Shown piece by piece: positions 43,371 to 52,579 of a stretch of DNA of 64,000 nt. Position 1 is the first letter of the stretch. Every line of letters begins with the position of its first letter. The notes under the pieces were generated by a model that did no database searches, was not told the origin of the DNA, and saw nothing but the letters and a program-made list of their open reading frames with translations. The stretch comes from Mucilaginibacter sp. GTDB lineage: Bacteria; Bacteroidota; Bacteroidia; Sphingobacteriales; Sphingobacteriaceae. Where the stretch lies: assembly GCF_028288205.1 (NCBI RefSeq), contig NZ_JAQBOD010000003.1, positions 1-64,000 of the forward strand, given 5' to 3'. The position numbers were made by a program, and so were the translations under genes.

Positions 43371-45092
43371 ATGAAGCTTAGCATCATATTGCTATTAGGT
43401 ATTTGTATAAATGCTACCGCAAAGGTATCTGCCCAACAAATAAATCTTAAAGAAGTAAATGCTCATCTTGAAACAGTATTCAAGGAAATAGAAAAGCAAA
43501 CCAATTATACCTTTATTTATACAAAAGAGCTACTAAAAAAAGCCAGCATTGTAAATGTAGAAATAAACAACTTACCCTTAAATGAAGCTTTAAGGCTGAT
43601 GTTTTTAGGACAGCCACTCGATTATACTATGTATAAAAGAACAATTGTAATTAAAGAAGTTGCCCAACAAACTTATTCAATAAGCGGTACTGTGAAAGAC
43701 GAAAATGGAACAATCCTTACCGGTGTTATTGTTTTTATAACTAATACAAAAAAAGCTACGTCAACAGATGGTTACGGAAAATTTATATTAAACGGACTAC
43801 CAACCGGAGATTACGAATTGGTAGCCAAAATGGTAGGATTTACAAATCATATAGAGACGATCAAGATCAAAGATAAATCTATCAATATTAATATTAAACT
43901 TAAGGAAAGTAACACATTACTTAATGTGGTTACAATAAAAGCTATACCTCCCGGTAAGCAAAGTAAAAGAGACTTAAAATCATTCATCAAAAATTTTATT
44001 GGTACCTCTGTCAATGCCGCTCAATGCAAAATTTTAAATCCCGAAGTACTTAATCTGCATCCGGGAAAAAAAGGGCAGTATATACTTGAAGCAAACGCTG
44101 ATGATTTTCTGATAATTGAAAATGACGCGCTTGGCTACAAAATTAAGTATCTATTAAAAAAATTCATCTATTATTATAAGTACGATATCTGTTATTATGA
44201 CGGCAGCCCTTATTTTGAAGAGCTTGAGGGCAATGAACAACAGAAAAAACAATGGGCAAATAACCGAAGAAAAGCTTACATGGGTTCGTATCGGCATTTT
44301 TTTCGATCCGTTATGAATAATACATCAAGAACGGAAGGGTTTTATACATATGTTTTAAATAAAAGCGCACCCTGGCTGAAACCTTTTAATATTGACAGCC
44401 TGGCGGTAACAATTAACAAAGATCATAAAGAATTTATATTAAAACCTTACGGTACCCTCAGGCCCGATCTGTACATTTATTATACAAGGATAGCATATGA
44501 AGAATACGAAGATATTAAGAACGTGAGTCAATTAACCTGGGTAACCCAGTGCATTGATACGGTAATGATTGATAAAAACGGGAGCACCTCATCTGCCGGA
44601 TATGAGCTTTTTAATAGTCGGTCTGCAATTAATGGAAATAGGGGTATTACAGATGGTGTGGGTTTTAGTTTTTGGGGCAAATGGACATATCAACGTGTGG
44701 CTGATATGACACCTTTAGATTATTTTGCAGAGCAACTGCCAGATGAGTATATTTCTGATAAATATCATTTGGTAGCCATAGATGCTGCGGATAAACAAAG
44801 CATATCTTACTTTGATCGTGCGGCAAATGATTTTAAACCTGTTATTAAAGAAAATGTTTTTGCAGCAGGCTATAATAACAAGTATATAATAGCACAGCAG
44901 CATCCCAACAATAGCAATGATATTGTTAATTATTATATTTTGCCATTAAAAGGTAAAAAGAAAACCGGTAATGATTTTGGGTTGATAGGCCCATTATCTT
45001 TAAATGAGTTTGAACAAAAAAGAAAAGAATTAAAATTGGAGGGTGTTAATTTTAGTATAGTTCACAATGATGTCGAACAATCAAAACAATAA
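43371..45092 (+). CDS. STN and carboxypeptidase-regulatory domain protein, first of three paralogs
   Basis: 573 residues. Signal peptide (about 1-20, MKLSIILLLGICI...AKVSAQ). STN domain (about 22-95, LETVFKEIEKQTNYTFIYTKE). Carboxypeptidase-regulatory domain (about 100-190, YSISGTVKDENGT). Then the shared core (about 200-450): CKILNPEVL, ADDFLIIENDALGYKIKYLL, PYFEELEG, NNRRKAYMGSYRHFFRSVMN and WTYQRVADMTPLDYF. An extra C-terminal domain of about 120 residues (YISDKYHLV to EQSKQ) is absent from the two other copies. Probably periplasmic or outer-membrane exposed; no function known. The ATG at 43371 is chosen because the TTG nine nucleotides earlier is the only alternative. Next gene is 40 nt on. 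Confidence 0.8.
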   Translation: MKLSIILLLGICINATAKVSAQQINLKEVNAHLETVFKEIEKQTNYTFIYTKELLKKASIVNVEINNLPLNEALRLMFLGQPLDYTMYKRTIVIKEVAQQTYSISGTVKDENGTILTGVIVFITNTKKATSTDGYGKFILNGLPTGDYELVAKMVGFTNHIETIKIKDKSININIKLKESNTLLNVVTIKAIPPGKQSKRDLKSFIKNFIGTSVNAAQCKILNPEVLNLHPGKKGQYILEANADDFLIIENDALGYKIKYLLKKFIYYYKYDICYYDGSPYFEELEGNEQQKKQWANNRRKAYMGSYRHFFRSVMNNTSRTEGFYTYVLNKSAPWLKPFNIDSLAVTINKDHKEFILKPYGTLRPDLYIYYTRIAYEEYEDIKNVSQLTWVTQCIDTVMIDKNGSTSSAGYELFNSRSAINGNRGITDGVGFSFWGKWTYQRVADMTPLDYFAEQLPDEYISDKYHLVAIDAADKQSISYFDRAANDFKPVIKENVFAAGYNNKYIIAQQHPNNSNDIVNYYILPLKGKKKTGNDFGLIGPLSLNEFEQKRKELKLEGVNFSIVHNDVEQSKQ

Positions 45093-45132
45093 CCGATATT
45101 GTAAACAATTAAATCTAACCTAAAAACATTTA

Positions 45133-46191
45133 ATGAAAAACTTCATCTGCCTGGTGCTGATATTTATCAGCATAGGCATAAAGGCTCAAACTTATTCTAT
45201 AACCGGTACTGTGAAAGATGATAAAGGGGCGCTATCCGGCGCTACGGTTTTTTTGACCAATACAAAAAAAGCAACATCAACAGATGCTTCGGGCAGATTT
45301 ATGCTGAACGGATTACAGCCGGGATCATACGAAGTAGTTATAAATATGATTGGTTTTATTTCTGATAAACAAAGCATCAAATTAGAAGAGAAATCGCTTG
45401 ATATTGCTTTTAAGCTAAAAGAAAGCAACACCATGCTTAGAACGGTTACCATAAAAGGCAAAGCTATAAAGCAAGATCCGCAGGATTTAAGAATATTTAC
45501 GTCGAGTTTTCTTGGTTTTTCTGGCAATGCACCACAATGCAAAATATTAAACCCCGAAGTGCTGAGCTTTAAAAAAAATAACAAAACCGAAATGCTGGAG
45601 GCTAAAGCAGATGATTTCCTGGTGATACAGAACGACGCGCTTGGCTATAAACTGAAATACTTGCTAACTAAGTTTCAGTACCAATTTAGAAGCGCAATAT
45701 GTTATTTTGAAGGCGATCCCTATTTTGAAGAAATGAAAGGCACCGACGAGGAGCAAAAGCAATGGGAGAAAAACAGGATAGCAGCTTACCTGGGCTCGTG
45801 CAGGCATTATTTTAAAGCGGTAATGGCCGGCAATTCGCGCGCGCAGGGATTTTATACTTATGAATACAGGCAAAAATTATCAGCAAAAGAGTCGCCGTTA
45901 AGACGGCTTATTGATGTTGATTCGGAAATGGTGGCGGTTAATAAAAATTTTAAAGTGATGCTGGCCCGCCAGACAGTTTTAAAAAAGGACACGATAAGAT
46001 CTACCCTGCATATTTACTATTTGAACCAGATAAGCCAGATAAAGCAGTTTGTTGATACCATAACGGTTGATAAGCGAGGTGTTATAACACCAGGTAATGG
46101 CTTTTATTTTAATGGTTACTGGGCAAGCCAAAGAATAGCCGACCTAACACCTCTGGATTATTTTGTTGACCCATTGGAGGAAAAGAAATAA
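45133..46191 (+). CDS. Carboxypeptidase-regulatory domain protein, second paralog
   Basis: 352 residues. Signal peptide (MKNFICLVLIFISIGIKA), the carboxypeptidase-regulatory domain (about 20-110, YSITGTVKDDKGALSGATVFL), then the same core as its neighbours: CKILNPEVLSF, ADDFLVIQNDALGYKLKYLL, PYFEEMKG, SCRHYFKAVMAGNSRAQGFYTY and ASQRIADLTPLDYF. It lacks the STN domain of the first copy and the C-terminal extension. The next paralog begins one base after its stop, so these are one operon. Function unknown. Confidence 0.8.
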   Translation: MKNFICLVLIFISIGIKAQTYSITGTVKDDKGALSGATVFLTNTKKATSTDASGRFMLNGLQPGSYEVVINMIGFISDKQSIKLEEKSLDIAFKLKESNTMLRTVTIKGKAIKQDPQDLRIFTSSFLGFSGNAPQCKILNPEVLSFKKNNKTEMLEAKADDFLVIQNDALGYKLKYLLTKFQYQFRSAICYFEGDPYFEEMKGTDEEQKQWEKNRIAAYLGSCRHYFKAVMAGNSRAQGFYTYEYRQKLSAKESPLRRLIDVDSEMVAVNKNFKVMLARQTVLKKDTIRSTLHIYYLNQISQIKQFVDTITVDKRGVITPGNGFYFNGYWASQRIADLTPLDYFVDPLEEKK

Positions 46192-46192
46192 T

Positions 46193-47386
46193 ATGAAAAA
46201 ACTGGTTTGTGTTTTATTGGTATTTATAGCTTTTAACGTAAAGGCACAAACTTATTCTATAGGCGGTACGGTTACCGATGAAAAAGGGGCAACTGTTAGC
46301 GGGGCAACCGTTTTTTTAACTAATTCTAAGTATGTCACTTCAACAGATAATGCGGGGAAATTTAGCTTCAATAAATTACAATCGGGCAGTTATGAGGTGG
46401 TTATTAAAATGGCAGGGTTTATTGCGGTTACTCAAAGTGTTATAGTTCAGGAAAAACCGGTTTACTTATCTATCCGGTTAAAAGCAAGTAACACCATACT
46501 TAATTCAGTAACCATACGTGGGCGTCCTGATCCAAAAAGGGAAGAATATCTGGCGCAATTTATTAAAAATTTTATTGGTGAAACTGTAAATGCACAACAC
46601 TGCAAAATATTAAATCCTGAAGTTTTAAGTTTTCATTATAACAAAACAACAAAATTTCTTACAGCAAGCGCTGATGACTTTATTGTAGTTGAAAATAAAG
46701 CGTTAGGTTATAGGCTTAAATATCTGTTAACCAAGTTTGAGTTGGATATAAATAATTATATATGTGGTATTATAGGGTCGCTGTATTTTGAGGACTTAAA
46801 AGGAACGGCAGCCGAACAAAAAAAATGGGCGAATAACCGCCGAATAACGTATTTAAGCTCCAGCAGGCATTTTTTTAGGGCGGTAATGAATAATACAACA
46901 AAAGCCGAAGGTTATCTGGTTTATCAAAATATAAATGACCCTGCCATAATAACGGCGGTGCATAAAGGATCACCGGCAGAAATTATTGAATTTTATCAAA
47001 CTGCACCTACCGGCAAAATAAAAAGGTATGCTGTTAAAATTTCAGATGTCAATTCTTTGTTTATTGATGATAAGAAAAACTTTAAAACGCTGAAGAAGGA
47101 TGTTGCACGGCTGGGATTACTTATTATTTATACGGGACAAAAACAATCGCCTTTGTTCTATAAAACGGGCCAGTCTTATAATTTGCCTATACCGCTTCCG
47201 GCAAAGCAAAGGCGTAACATGCAGGTATCCCAAATCATATCGCTTATGGATGTGGTAACGATAGACAAAAATTACGAATGGCTCGCAAAAGGTTTTAGAT
47301 ATTCCGGATATTGGTCATGGTTAAGAACAGCCGACCTGGTACCAATAGATTATTTTGTTAACCCATTGGATGAAAAGAAGCAATAA
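46193..47386 (+). CDS. Carboxypeptidase-regulatory domain protein, third paralog
   Basis: 397 residues from the ATG at 46193, one base after the previous stop (a longer frame overlaps that gene and lacks a signal peptide). Signal peptide MKKLVCVLLVFIAFNVKA, regulatory domain (about 20-110, YSIGGTVTDEKGATVSGATVFL), then the core: CKILNPEVLSFH, ADDFIVVENKALGYRLKYLL, YFEDLKG, SSRHFFRAVMNNTTKAEGYLVY, and SWLRTADLVPIDYF. More diverged than the first two and with a longer insertion in the middle. Function unknown. Confidence 0.8.
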   Translation: MKKLVCVLLVFIAFNVKAQTYSIGGTVTDEKGATVSGATVFLTNSKYVTSTDNAGKFSFNKLQSGSYEVVIKMAGFIAVTQSVIVQEKPVYLSIRLKASNTILNSVTIRGRPDPKREEYLAQFIKNFIGETVNAQHCKILNPEVLSFHYNKTTKFLTASADDFIVVENKALGYRLKYLLTKFELDINNYICGIIGSLYFEDLKGTAAEQKKWANNRRITYLSSSRHFFRAVMNNTTKAEGYLVYQNINDPAIITAVHKGSPAEIIEFYQTAPTGKIKRYAVKISDVNSLFIDDKKNFKTLKKDVARLGLLIIYTGQKQSPLFYKTGQSYNLPIPLPAKQRRNMQVSQIISLMDVVTIDKNYEWLAKGFRYSGYWSWLRTADLVPIDYFVNPLDEKKQ

Positions 47387-47727
47387 TTATTGTAGCTGAC
47401 TGATATTCCCTGGTTGATTATCAGGTTATGAATTAAATTTATTCGTAAAAAAGCTGACGATAAGTTGTTTCCTATTTTTTGTTTCACAGACGGTAATCTT
47501 GTTTCAAAAATTTGTTTCACCACTTCAAAAATTGGCAATCTGCAATTGTTTGATTATCAATGATAAAACTTAAAATTACACTTAAAAATACTGACGAATA
47601 AGTTGTTACATTTTGTTACATCACTTTTTCGCAATTGTCTAACAATCAATATTTTAAGTCAAAATCTTGTTTCACTTGTTACATTTTGTTACACTATTTC
47701 GTGAAACAAAATGTAACAAGTGAAGTA
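47387..47727. other. Convergent intergenic region with TGTTACA/TGTTTCA repeats and a long palindrome
   Basis: 341 nt without coding potential. A perfect 19-bp inverted repeat TCACTTGTTACATTTTGTT (47672-47690) / complement (47705-47723) ends 5 nt before the GH92 stop. Two related blocks begin CTGACGATAAGTTGTTTC (about 47450) and CTGACGAATAAGTTGTTAC (about 47591), so the region looks duplicated. Probably a bidirectional end for both operons, though there is no T tail. Confidence 0.65.
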
Positions 47728-50031
47728 TTATTTAACCGCCGCTGGTACACCCGTTGGCTGCTGTGCAGGGTTTACTCCCCAGTTTTTATCAGGCGTATCC
47801 TGTAAGTAGATATCAAGTGTGCCACCCTTTACAATGTTGGCATAAGTGATGTAATTTTTTGCATAGGCCTGTCCATTCCATTTTACCGCATTGATGTACA
47901 TGGAATTTTTAGATTTTTTATGACAAATTATCTGCAGCTTTTTACCGTCGTTTAGGTTAATAGTTACATTATCAAATAGGGGCGAGCATAAGATGTACTC
48001 GCCGGATATTGGGCTAACCGGGTAAAAACCCATCGAGGCAAACATATACCACGCCGACATTTGCCCTGCATCATCATTACCACCCAAACCACCCGGGCCG
48101 TTGCTGTATTCGGCCGCTAATATGGCGCGTACTTGTTTTTGTGTTTTCCAGCTGCTGGCAGTATAGTTATACATAAACGGACTTTGATGCCCCGGCTCGT
48201 TGCCGTGCCAGTATTCGCCTTTAATAAATTGACTATCTAAAGCGGTTTCCAGTTTTTGGCGACCACCCATTAGCTTGGTTAATCCCTGTACATCCTGTGG
48301 CACATAGAAGGTATATTGCCTTGGTGTGCCTTCGGTTATATAGGTTTGTTTAGAGTCGGGGTTAAATGGCTTTATAAAGCTGCCATTTTGATAGCGCCCC
48401 CTTACAAAACCTGTAGACGGGTCGAATACATTAACATAGTTTTTTGACCTTTTTAAAAGCTTGTCATAATCATCCGTCTTGCCTAATTTTTTTGATAGCT
48501 GGGCCAGCGCGTAATCATCATAAGCATACTCTAATGTGCGGCTCACCTGCTCCATTTTATGGAAAGCTTCCAACACGCTATCCTCTAACGGGATATAACC
48601 ATATTTAATGTACGAATTTAAAGCACGGCGACCTTTACCCTCTACATACTCGGCCCTGGTTTTAGGCTGATCGAACGCGTTTTGGCGCATCAGGCGGTAG
48701 GCATTTTCTACATTACCTGTACTGATACCTTTTAAATAAGCTGATGAAATAACCGATGTGGTATGGTCGCCCACCATCTCTGATGTATAATTATCCCAGC
48801 ATGGGAAAATAGGCAGCCATCCGCCTTGTTCGCCTTTGGTTAAAAGCGATTGTACAAAGTTATTTACATAGGTTGGTTTCAGTATTTCAAACAATGGTAT
48901 CTCTGCCCTGAAAATATCCCACAGCGAGAAATCATCATAATAATTGCCGCCTTTTGGCATTTTAGCCAGTTTATAGTTTGATGAAAATTTAGGGTAAGTG
49001 CCATCCACATCATTATACAAACGCGGCACCTGCATGGCATGGTAAAACGATGTGTAAAAAATATGCTTATCAACTGTATTGGTGGTGTTAACCGTAATTT
49101 GCTTTAAAGCCTGTTGCCATACCGCTTTGCATTTGGCGGCAACAGCTTCAAAATCCCATCCCGGTAATTCGGCTGCTAAATTTTTACGTGCGCCATCTAT
49201 ACTGGTAAATGATGTACCTATACGGATATGCAGTTTCTCGCCTTTTTGTACCCTGAAACCCACATAAGCGCCTTTGTTTTTTCTTCCCTTAAGGCTATCA
49301 GGTATGTTAGAATTATCAGTAAGGAACATTCCGTTTGTGCCAATTTTCTTTTCCAACTTAATAACAAAATACCCGCTAAATCCAGCCGCTTTGCCCCAGC
49401 CCTGGTAAATGCGATGCGCCGGGTTATAGCCATATATCTCGTTGTTTTTTGTGTCTACTTTAACATAACCTTCGCCCCAGTCGCTGTTTGGTGTAATTAA
49501 CAGATACAGGCTGTCGGCGGCATCGGCAGTAACTTCTATAATGCCTGCGCGCGGGGTAGCAGTAACAGCGGTGTGTATTTTATAAGATGGCAAATTAACA
49601 CGGTATACATAGGGGGTAGACTTTTCATCTTTATGCGTAAACTGCGCGGCATAACCTGTTGTTTTTAACTTGCCGGTTATAGGCATAATGGTTACACTGC
49701 CATAATCCTGCGTGCAGGAGCCGCTTATCCAGTGTGAGCCACGGAAGCCAGAGAAAGCGTTGTCTTTATAATAATATGGCGGGATACATTTTTGTTCGGC
49801 TGCCTGTGTTTGTGGTATCCATTGCGTCATGGCAAACGGTGTAGTTACAGATGGTGCTGTATTGGCATAATTAGTAAGCGCCTCATAACCATGCTTTAAC
49901 GCGGATGGTGTAGTGCTGTTTGCCGTTCCGGCTAACGGGTTTACGTATTTAACCAGGTCAGTTTCCTGCGCGAAAGCGGTACTAACTACTGCTGCAAATA
50001 ATAATACAAAACAAAAACTAATTGATCTCAT
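47728..50031 (-). CDS. Glycoside hydrolase family 92 (exo-alpha-mannosidase type)
   Basis: 767 residues. Signal peptide (MRSISFCFVLLFAAVVSTAFA). N-terminal beta-sandwich with VKYVNPLAGTAN, GFRGSHWISGSCTQDYG; C-terminal (alpha/alpha)6 barrel with YYDDFSLWDIFRAEIPL and GGNDDAGQMSAWYMFASMG, the acidic residues that bind calcium and act as acid and base in GH92. Removes mannose from N-glycans or yeast mannan in the periplasm. Stands alone here, away from a SusCD pair, so it probably takes material made elsewhere. Confidence 0.93.
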   Translation of the reverse strand: MRSISFCFVLLFAAVVSTAFAQETDLVKYVNPLAGTANSTTPSALKHGYEALTNYANTAPSVTTPFAMTQWIPQTQAAEQKCIPPYYYKDNAFSGFRGSHWISGSCTQDYGSVTIMPITGKLKTTGYAAQFTHKDEKSTPYVYRVNLPSYKIHTAVTATPRAGIIEVTADAADSLYLLITPNSDWGEGYVKVDTKNNEIYGYNPAHRIYQGWGKAAGFSGYFVIKLEKKIGTNGMFLTDNSNIPDSLKGRKNKGAYVGFRVQKGEKLHIRIGTSFTSIDGARKNLAAELPGWDFEAVAAKCKAVWQQALKQITVNTTNTVDKHIFYTSFYHAMQVPRLYNDVDGTYPKFSSNYKLAKMPKGGNYYDDFSLWDIFRAEIPLFEILKPTYVNNFVQSLLTKGEQGGWLPIFPCWDNYTSEMVGDHTTSVISSAYLKGISTGNVENAYRLMRQNAFDQPKTRAEYVEGKGRRALNSYIKYGYIPLEDSVLEAFHKMEQVSRTLEYAYDDYALAQLSKKLGKTDDYDKLLKRSKNYVNVFDPSTGFVRGRYQNGSFIKPFNPDSKQTYITEGTPRQYTFYVPQDVQGLTKLMGGRQKLETALDSQFIKGEYWHGNEPGHQSPFMYNYTASSWKTQKQVRAILAAEYSNGPGGLGGNDDAGQMSAWYMFASMGFYPVSPISGEYILCSPLFDNVTINLNDGKKLQIICHKKSKNSMYINAVKWNGQAYAKNYITYANIVKGGTLDIYLQDTPDKNWGVNPAQQPTGVPAAVK

Positions 50032-50133
50032 TGATTTATTGCTGAAAGCTGAATTTTTATTGGTTGCTATAATAATACCTTACAGGTATGGGCAGCCAAT
50101 TTAGGGGTTTTCGGCAATAATTAACAATAAAAT

Positions 50134-50658
50134 TTAGCTAAGCTTTACGGTACTATCAGGCGTTTGGGCAGATTTTTTCTTTTTCCAGATTTTGTATAGC
50201 TGGTAGGCTATACCAACAGTATAAAGCACAACTAACACCATTAGTCCCTTTTGTATGATCGGGTCGTTAGGACCACTTGCTATGGGGTGAGATATAGGTA
50301 GCCTTGTTAACGTCTCAACTATAGTTGGAATACCCGAAAGAAATAATGTTGTCGACATTGCAATAGTTTCTATATACGCCGCGCTTTTCCCTAATGCACG
50401 TATGGCTTTTGCATATAAACCAATGGGCAGCAATATTAAAACTACTATGGCAACGCCATGAGCAGCGGTAAAATGCCCGGTTTTCATGATAGGGAAGGCT
50501 GTTAAGCAGGTAATGGCCGTTAATAAAATATATAGTTTTCCAGAGCCGTTTAATGGGGTGATCTTACCATCGCGAAACAAACAATAAAAAGCTGCTAATA
50601 AGGCAAGGATACTGATTGCAGTATGTATAATGCCAAGGATGGATAAATGATTAGGCAT
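50134..50658 (-). CDS. Membrane protein of unknown function, DUF2306-like topology
   Basis: 174 residues with about five hydrophobic helices (about 5-25, 42-57, 65-85, 95-115, 135-155), and a basic Lys-rich cytoplasmic tail (IWKKKKSAQ). GHFTAAHGVAIVVLILLP in the third helix holds two His, as in small membrane proteins that bind haem or quinone, but I cannot assign a family firmly. Lies between the GH92 and ferritin genes on the same strand. Function unknown. Confidence 0.65.
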   Translation of the reverse strand: MPNHLSILGIIHTAISILALLAAFYCLFRDGKITPLNGSGKLYILLTAITCLTAFPIMKTGHFTAAHGVAIVVLILLPIGLYAKAIRALGKSAAYIETIAMSTTLFLSGIPTIVETLTRLPISHPIASGPNDPIIQKGLMVLVVLYTVGIAYQLYKIWKKKKSAQTPDSTVKLS

Positions 50659-50711
50659 AACTATAATATTTAAATGTGAAAGGATAATTAAATATTACAA
50701 AAAAATTCATT

Positions 50712-50750
50712 AAAACAAAAAAGCGGATGATCTTTTAATATCATCCGCTT
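50712..50750 (-). terminator. Terminator of the ferritin gene
   Basis: AAGCGGATGAT (50721-50731) and its complement (50740-50750) form an 11-bp stem, followed on the reverse strand by TTTTGTTTTA. It is 50 nt past the ferritin stop. Confidence 0.8.
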
Positions 50751-50799
50751 GCCAATGGTGTGAGCTATTGGTTTATAATTGATTATGGTTTCTCTACGG

Positions 50800-51336
50800 T
50801 TACATCCTGTGCCAATGTGGCATCGCTGGCGTTTCTACAAGGTCCTTATCCAATGCGTAAGCGGTATCGTCGTCTTTGGCATCCGGATCTTCGGCAGCTT
50901 TTATTTTATTTAACAGGTCCATTTCAAGGGTTTCTTCTTCTGTTTGTTCTTTAATAAACCATTGCATAAAGCTAAAGGTTGCCCAGTCTTTTTCGGCCAT
51001 GCTCATGTTCACAATGGCATATATTTTGGATATGTTTTCAACTTCTGATGTGAATATTTTTTCAAAGCAATCATTTATACTTATCGGGTCCGGGCCGGGT
51101 GCAGGTATAGCTTTAACCACAACTTTAGCGCCGCGTTTTAAAATATATTCCAGGAATTTCATCATGTAATTACGCCTCTCGTTTACATGCCTGAAGAGGA
51201 AGTTTGCAATACCAGTATACTCATTCTCGCTTGCCCATGAAGCATACGCCAGGTACATCTGCGCATTACGCGCCTCGTTGGTCATTTGGTCGTTTAACGC
51301 TTTTGCAAGTGGTTGCGACAGTCCGTTAGCTTTCAT
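50800..51336 (-). CDS. Ferritin-like protein with an altered ferroxidase centre
   Basis: 178 residues, four-helix ferritin fold of E. coli FtnA size. By alignment with FtnA, Glu17 is Glu21 here, Glu49 is Glu53, and the Glu94 and EQTEEE region ligands are retained. Glu50 is Arg54 and His53 is Tyr57 (helix B reads HVNERRNYMMKF). Those are two primary iron ligands, so the diiron site should be impaired. It may store iron slowly, form mixed cages with a competent ferritin, or bind something else. No other iron gene adjoins it; the divergent gene encodes DUF4342. The nucleotide sequence is clear at these codons (GAG AGG CGT AAT TAC). Confidence 0.9.
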   Translation of the reverse strand: MKANGLSQPLAKALNDQMTNEARNAQMYLAYASWASENEYTGIANFLFRHVNERRNYMMKFLEYILKRGAKVVVKAIPAPGPDPISINDCFEKIFTSEVENISKIYAIVNMSMAEKDWATFSFMQWFIKEQTEEETLEMDLLNKIKAAEDPDAKDDDTAYALDKDLVETPAMPHWHRM

Positions 51337-51518
51337 AAAGTATAAACCAAGTATTTAATAAATGGTTTGTACTGCTAATGTTTTATTTAAAATATTATCT
51401 TCAATTATATTTAGTTTTACCCCGATTCCTCTCCAAAGGATAGGGATTAAATAAAAGCGGATAGAAAGTCCTCTGCATTTAAGGTGAAGCGAACAAATAA
51501 TATTAAAACCAATACTGT

Positions 51519-51794
51519 ATGGCCAACAAAGAATTCTTCTCTATAAATGGAGAGGGCCTGCTTAAAAAGGTAAAAGAACTAATAGCAGAAGGTAATATAA
51601 CCCGCATTACTATTGCTGATAAGGCAGGAAAGGAAATAGCAAGTTTTCCGCTAACACTGGGCGTGATAGGTATGTTATTGATGCCTATGTTTGCAGCTGT
51701 AGGAGCTATAGCGGCATTAATTGGCGAGTGCACCATTGTTGTTGAAAGACAAGAAACCGCGGAAGAAAAAAAAGAAGAAGATCAACCTATCTAA
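51519..51794 (+). CDS. DUF4342 domain protein
   Basis: 91 residues: a short helical cap, one beta-like strand pair (RITIADKAGKEIASFPLTLGV), and a hydrophobic stretch (about 50-68, IGMLLMPMFAAVGAIAALIGE), then an acidic tail. DUF4342 is widespread and uncharacterised; some members are described as membrane-associated. It precedes the SGNH hydrolase by 10 nt, so the two share a transcript. Confidence 0.8.
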   Translation: MANKEFFSINGEGLLKKVKELIAEGNITRITIADKAGKEIASFPLTLGVIGMLLMPMFAAVGAIAALIGECTIVVERQETAEEKKEEDQPI

Positions 51795-51804
51795 ACCATA
51801 TAAA

Positions 51805-52494
51805 ATGAAACCTAAATTTTTACTAACCGCTATTTTATTATTTGCTATCGCGGTACCAGCCATAGCGCAGGATACCAAACCAAGAAGAGAAGGTACCGAG
51901 TGGATAGACGCATTTATGCCAAACACTAATGATTCGGCCTTACCGCGGATATTGTTGATTGGTAATTCGATTACCAGGGGATATTATCCCGAGGTTGTTG
52001 AGCTGATGAAAGGTAAAGCCTACGTAGCACGTTTAGCTACCTCAAAAAGCCTGTGCGACCCGGCGCTGCTAAAAGAGATAGACCTGATAATGAGCTATTA
52101 TAAATTTGATATCGTTCAGTTTAATAATGGCCTGCACGGGTTTGATTATACCGAAGATGAATACAAGGCAGCTTTCCCGGCCTTTGTACAAAGCATACGT
52201 AAAAACGCGCCTAATGCTAAGCTAATGTGGGCAACGCTTACACCATTACATACCCGCGCCGATGCCAAAATATTCGACCTAAAGATAGAACGCATAAAAA
52301 TCCGTAATAAAATAGCGCTTGATTATGTAACCGCTCAAAAAGATATAAAGGTGGATGACCTATGGGAAACGGTTATAGATCATCCCGAATATTATCAGGG
52401 TGGCGATGGCGCGCATCCATTGCCTGTTGGTTATACCGCATTGGCGCAAAAGGTTGCTGCAGAGTTGACGGCCTTAATGGTGGAGAAGAAATAA
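51805..52494 (+). CDS. Secreted SGNH/GDSL hydrolase
   Basis: 229 residues. Signal peptide (MKPKFLLTAILLFAIAVPAIA). Block I LLIGNSITRGYY has the catalytic Ser, and the Gly/Asn blocks are in QFNNGLHG; the C-terminal GDGAHPLPVGY supplies Asp and His. Likely a lipase/carbohydrate esterase in the periplasm. The ATG at 51805 is used: a longer frame overlaps the DUF4342 gene and begins with an unlikely Lys-rich stretch. Substrate unknown. Confidence 0.9.
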   Translation: MKPKFLLTAILLFAIAVPAIAQDTKPRREGTEWIDAFMPNTNDSALPRILLIGNSITRGYYPEVVELMKGKAYVARLATSKSLCDPALLKEIDLIMSYYKFDIVQFNNGLHGFDYTEDEYKAAFPAFVQSIRKNAPNAKLMWATLTPLHTRADAKIFDLKIERIKIRNKIALDYVTAQKDIKVDDLWETVIDHPEYYQGGDGAHPLPVGYTALAQKVAAELTALMVEKK

Positions 52495-52579
52495 GTTAAC
52501 GATGGGGCGATATCATTTATAATATCAATTCTTATATCGAACCCACAATAACTTAATATGTTTAATTGTTGTCTGGGTC

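Noticed and set aside
51721-51804. A longer start for the SGNH hydrolase overlapping the DUF4342 gene
   Set aside because: The extension is Lys-rich, out of frame with DUF4342 and precedes a clean signal peptide at ATG 51805.
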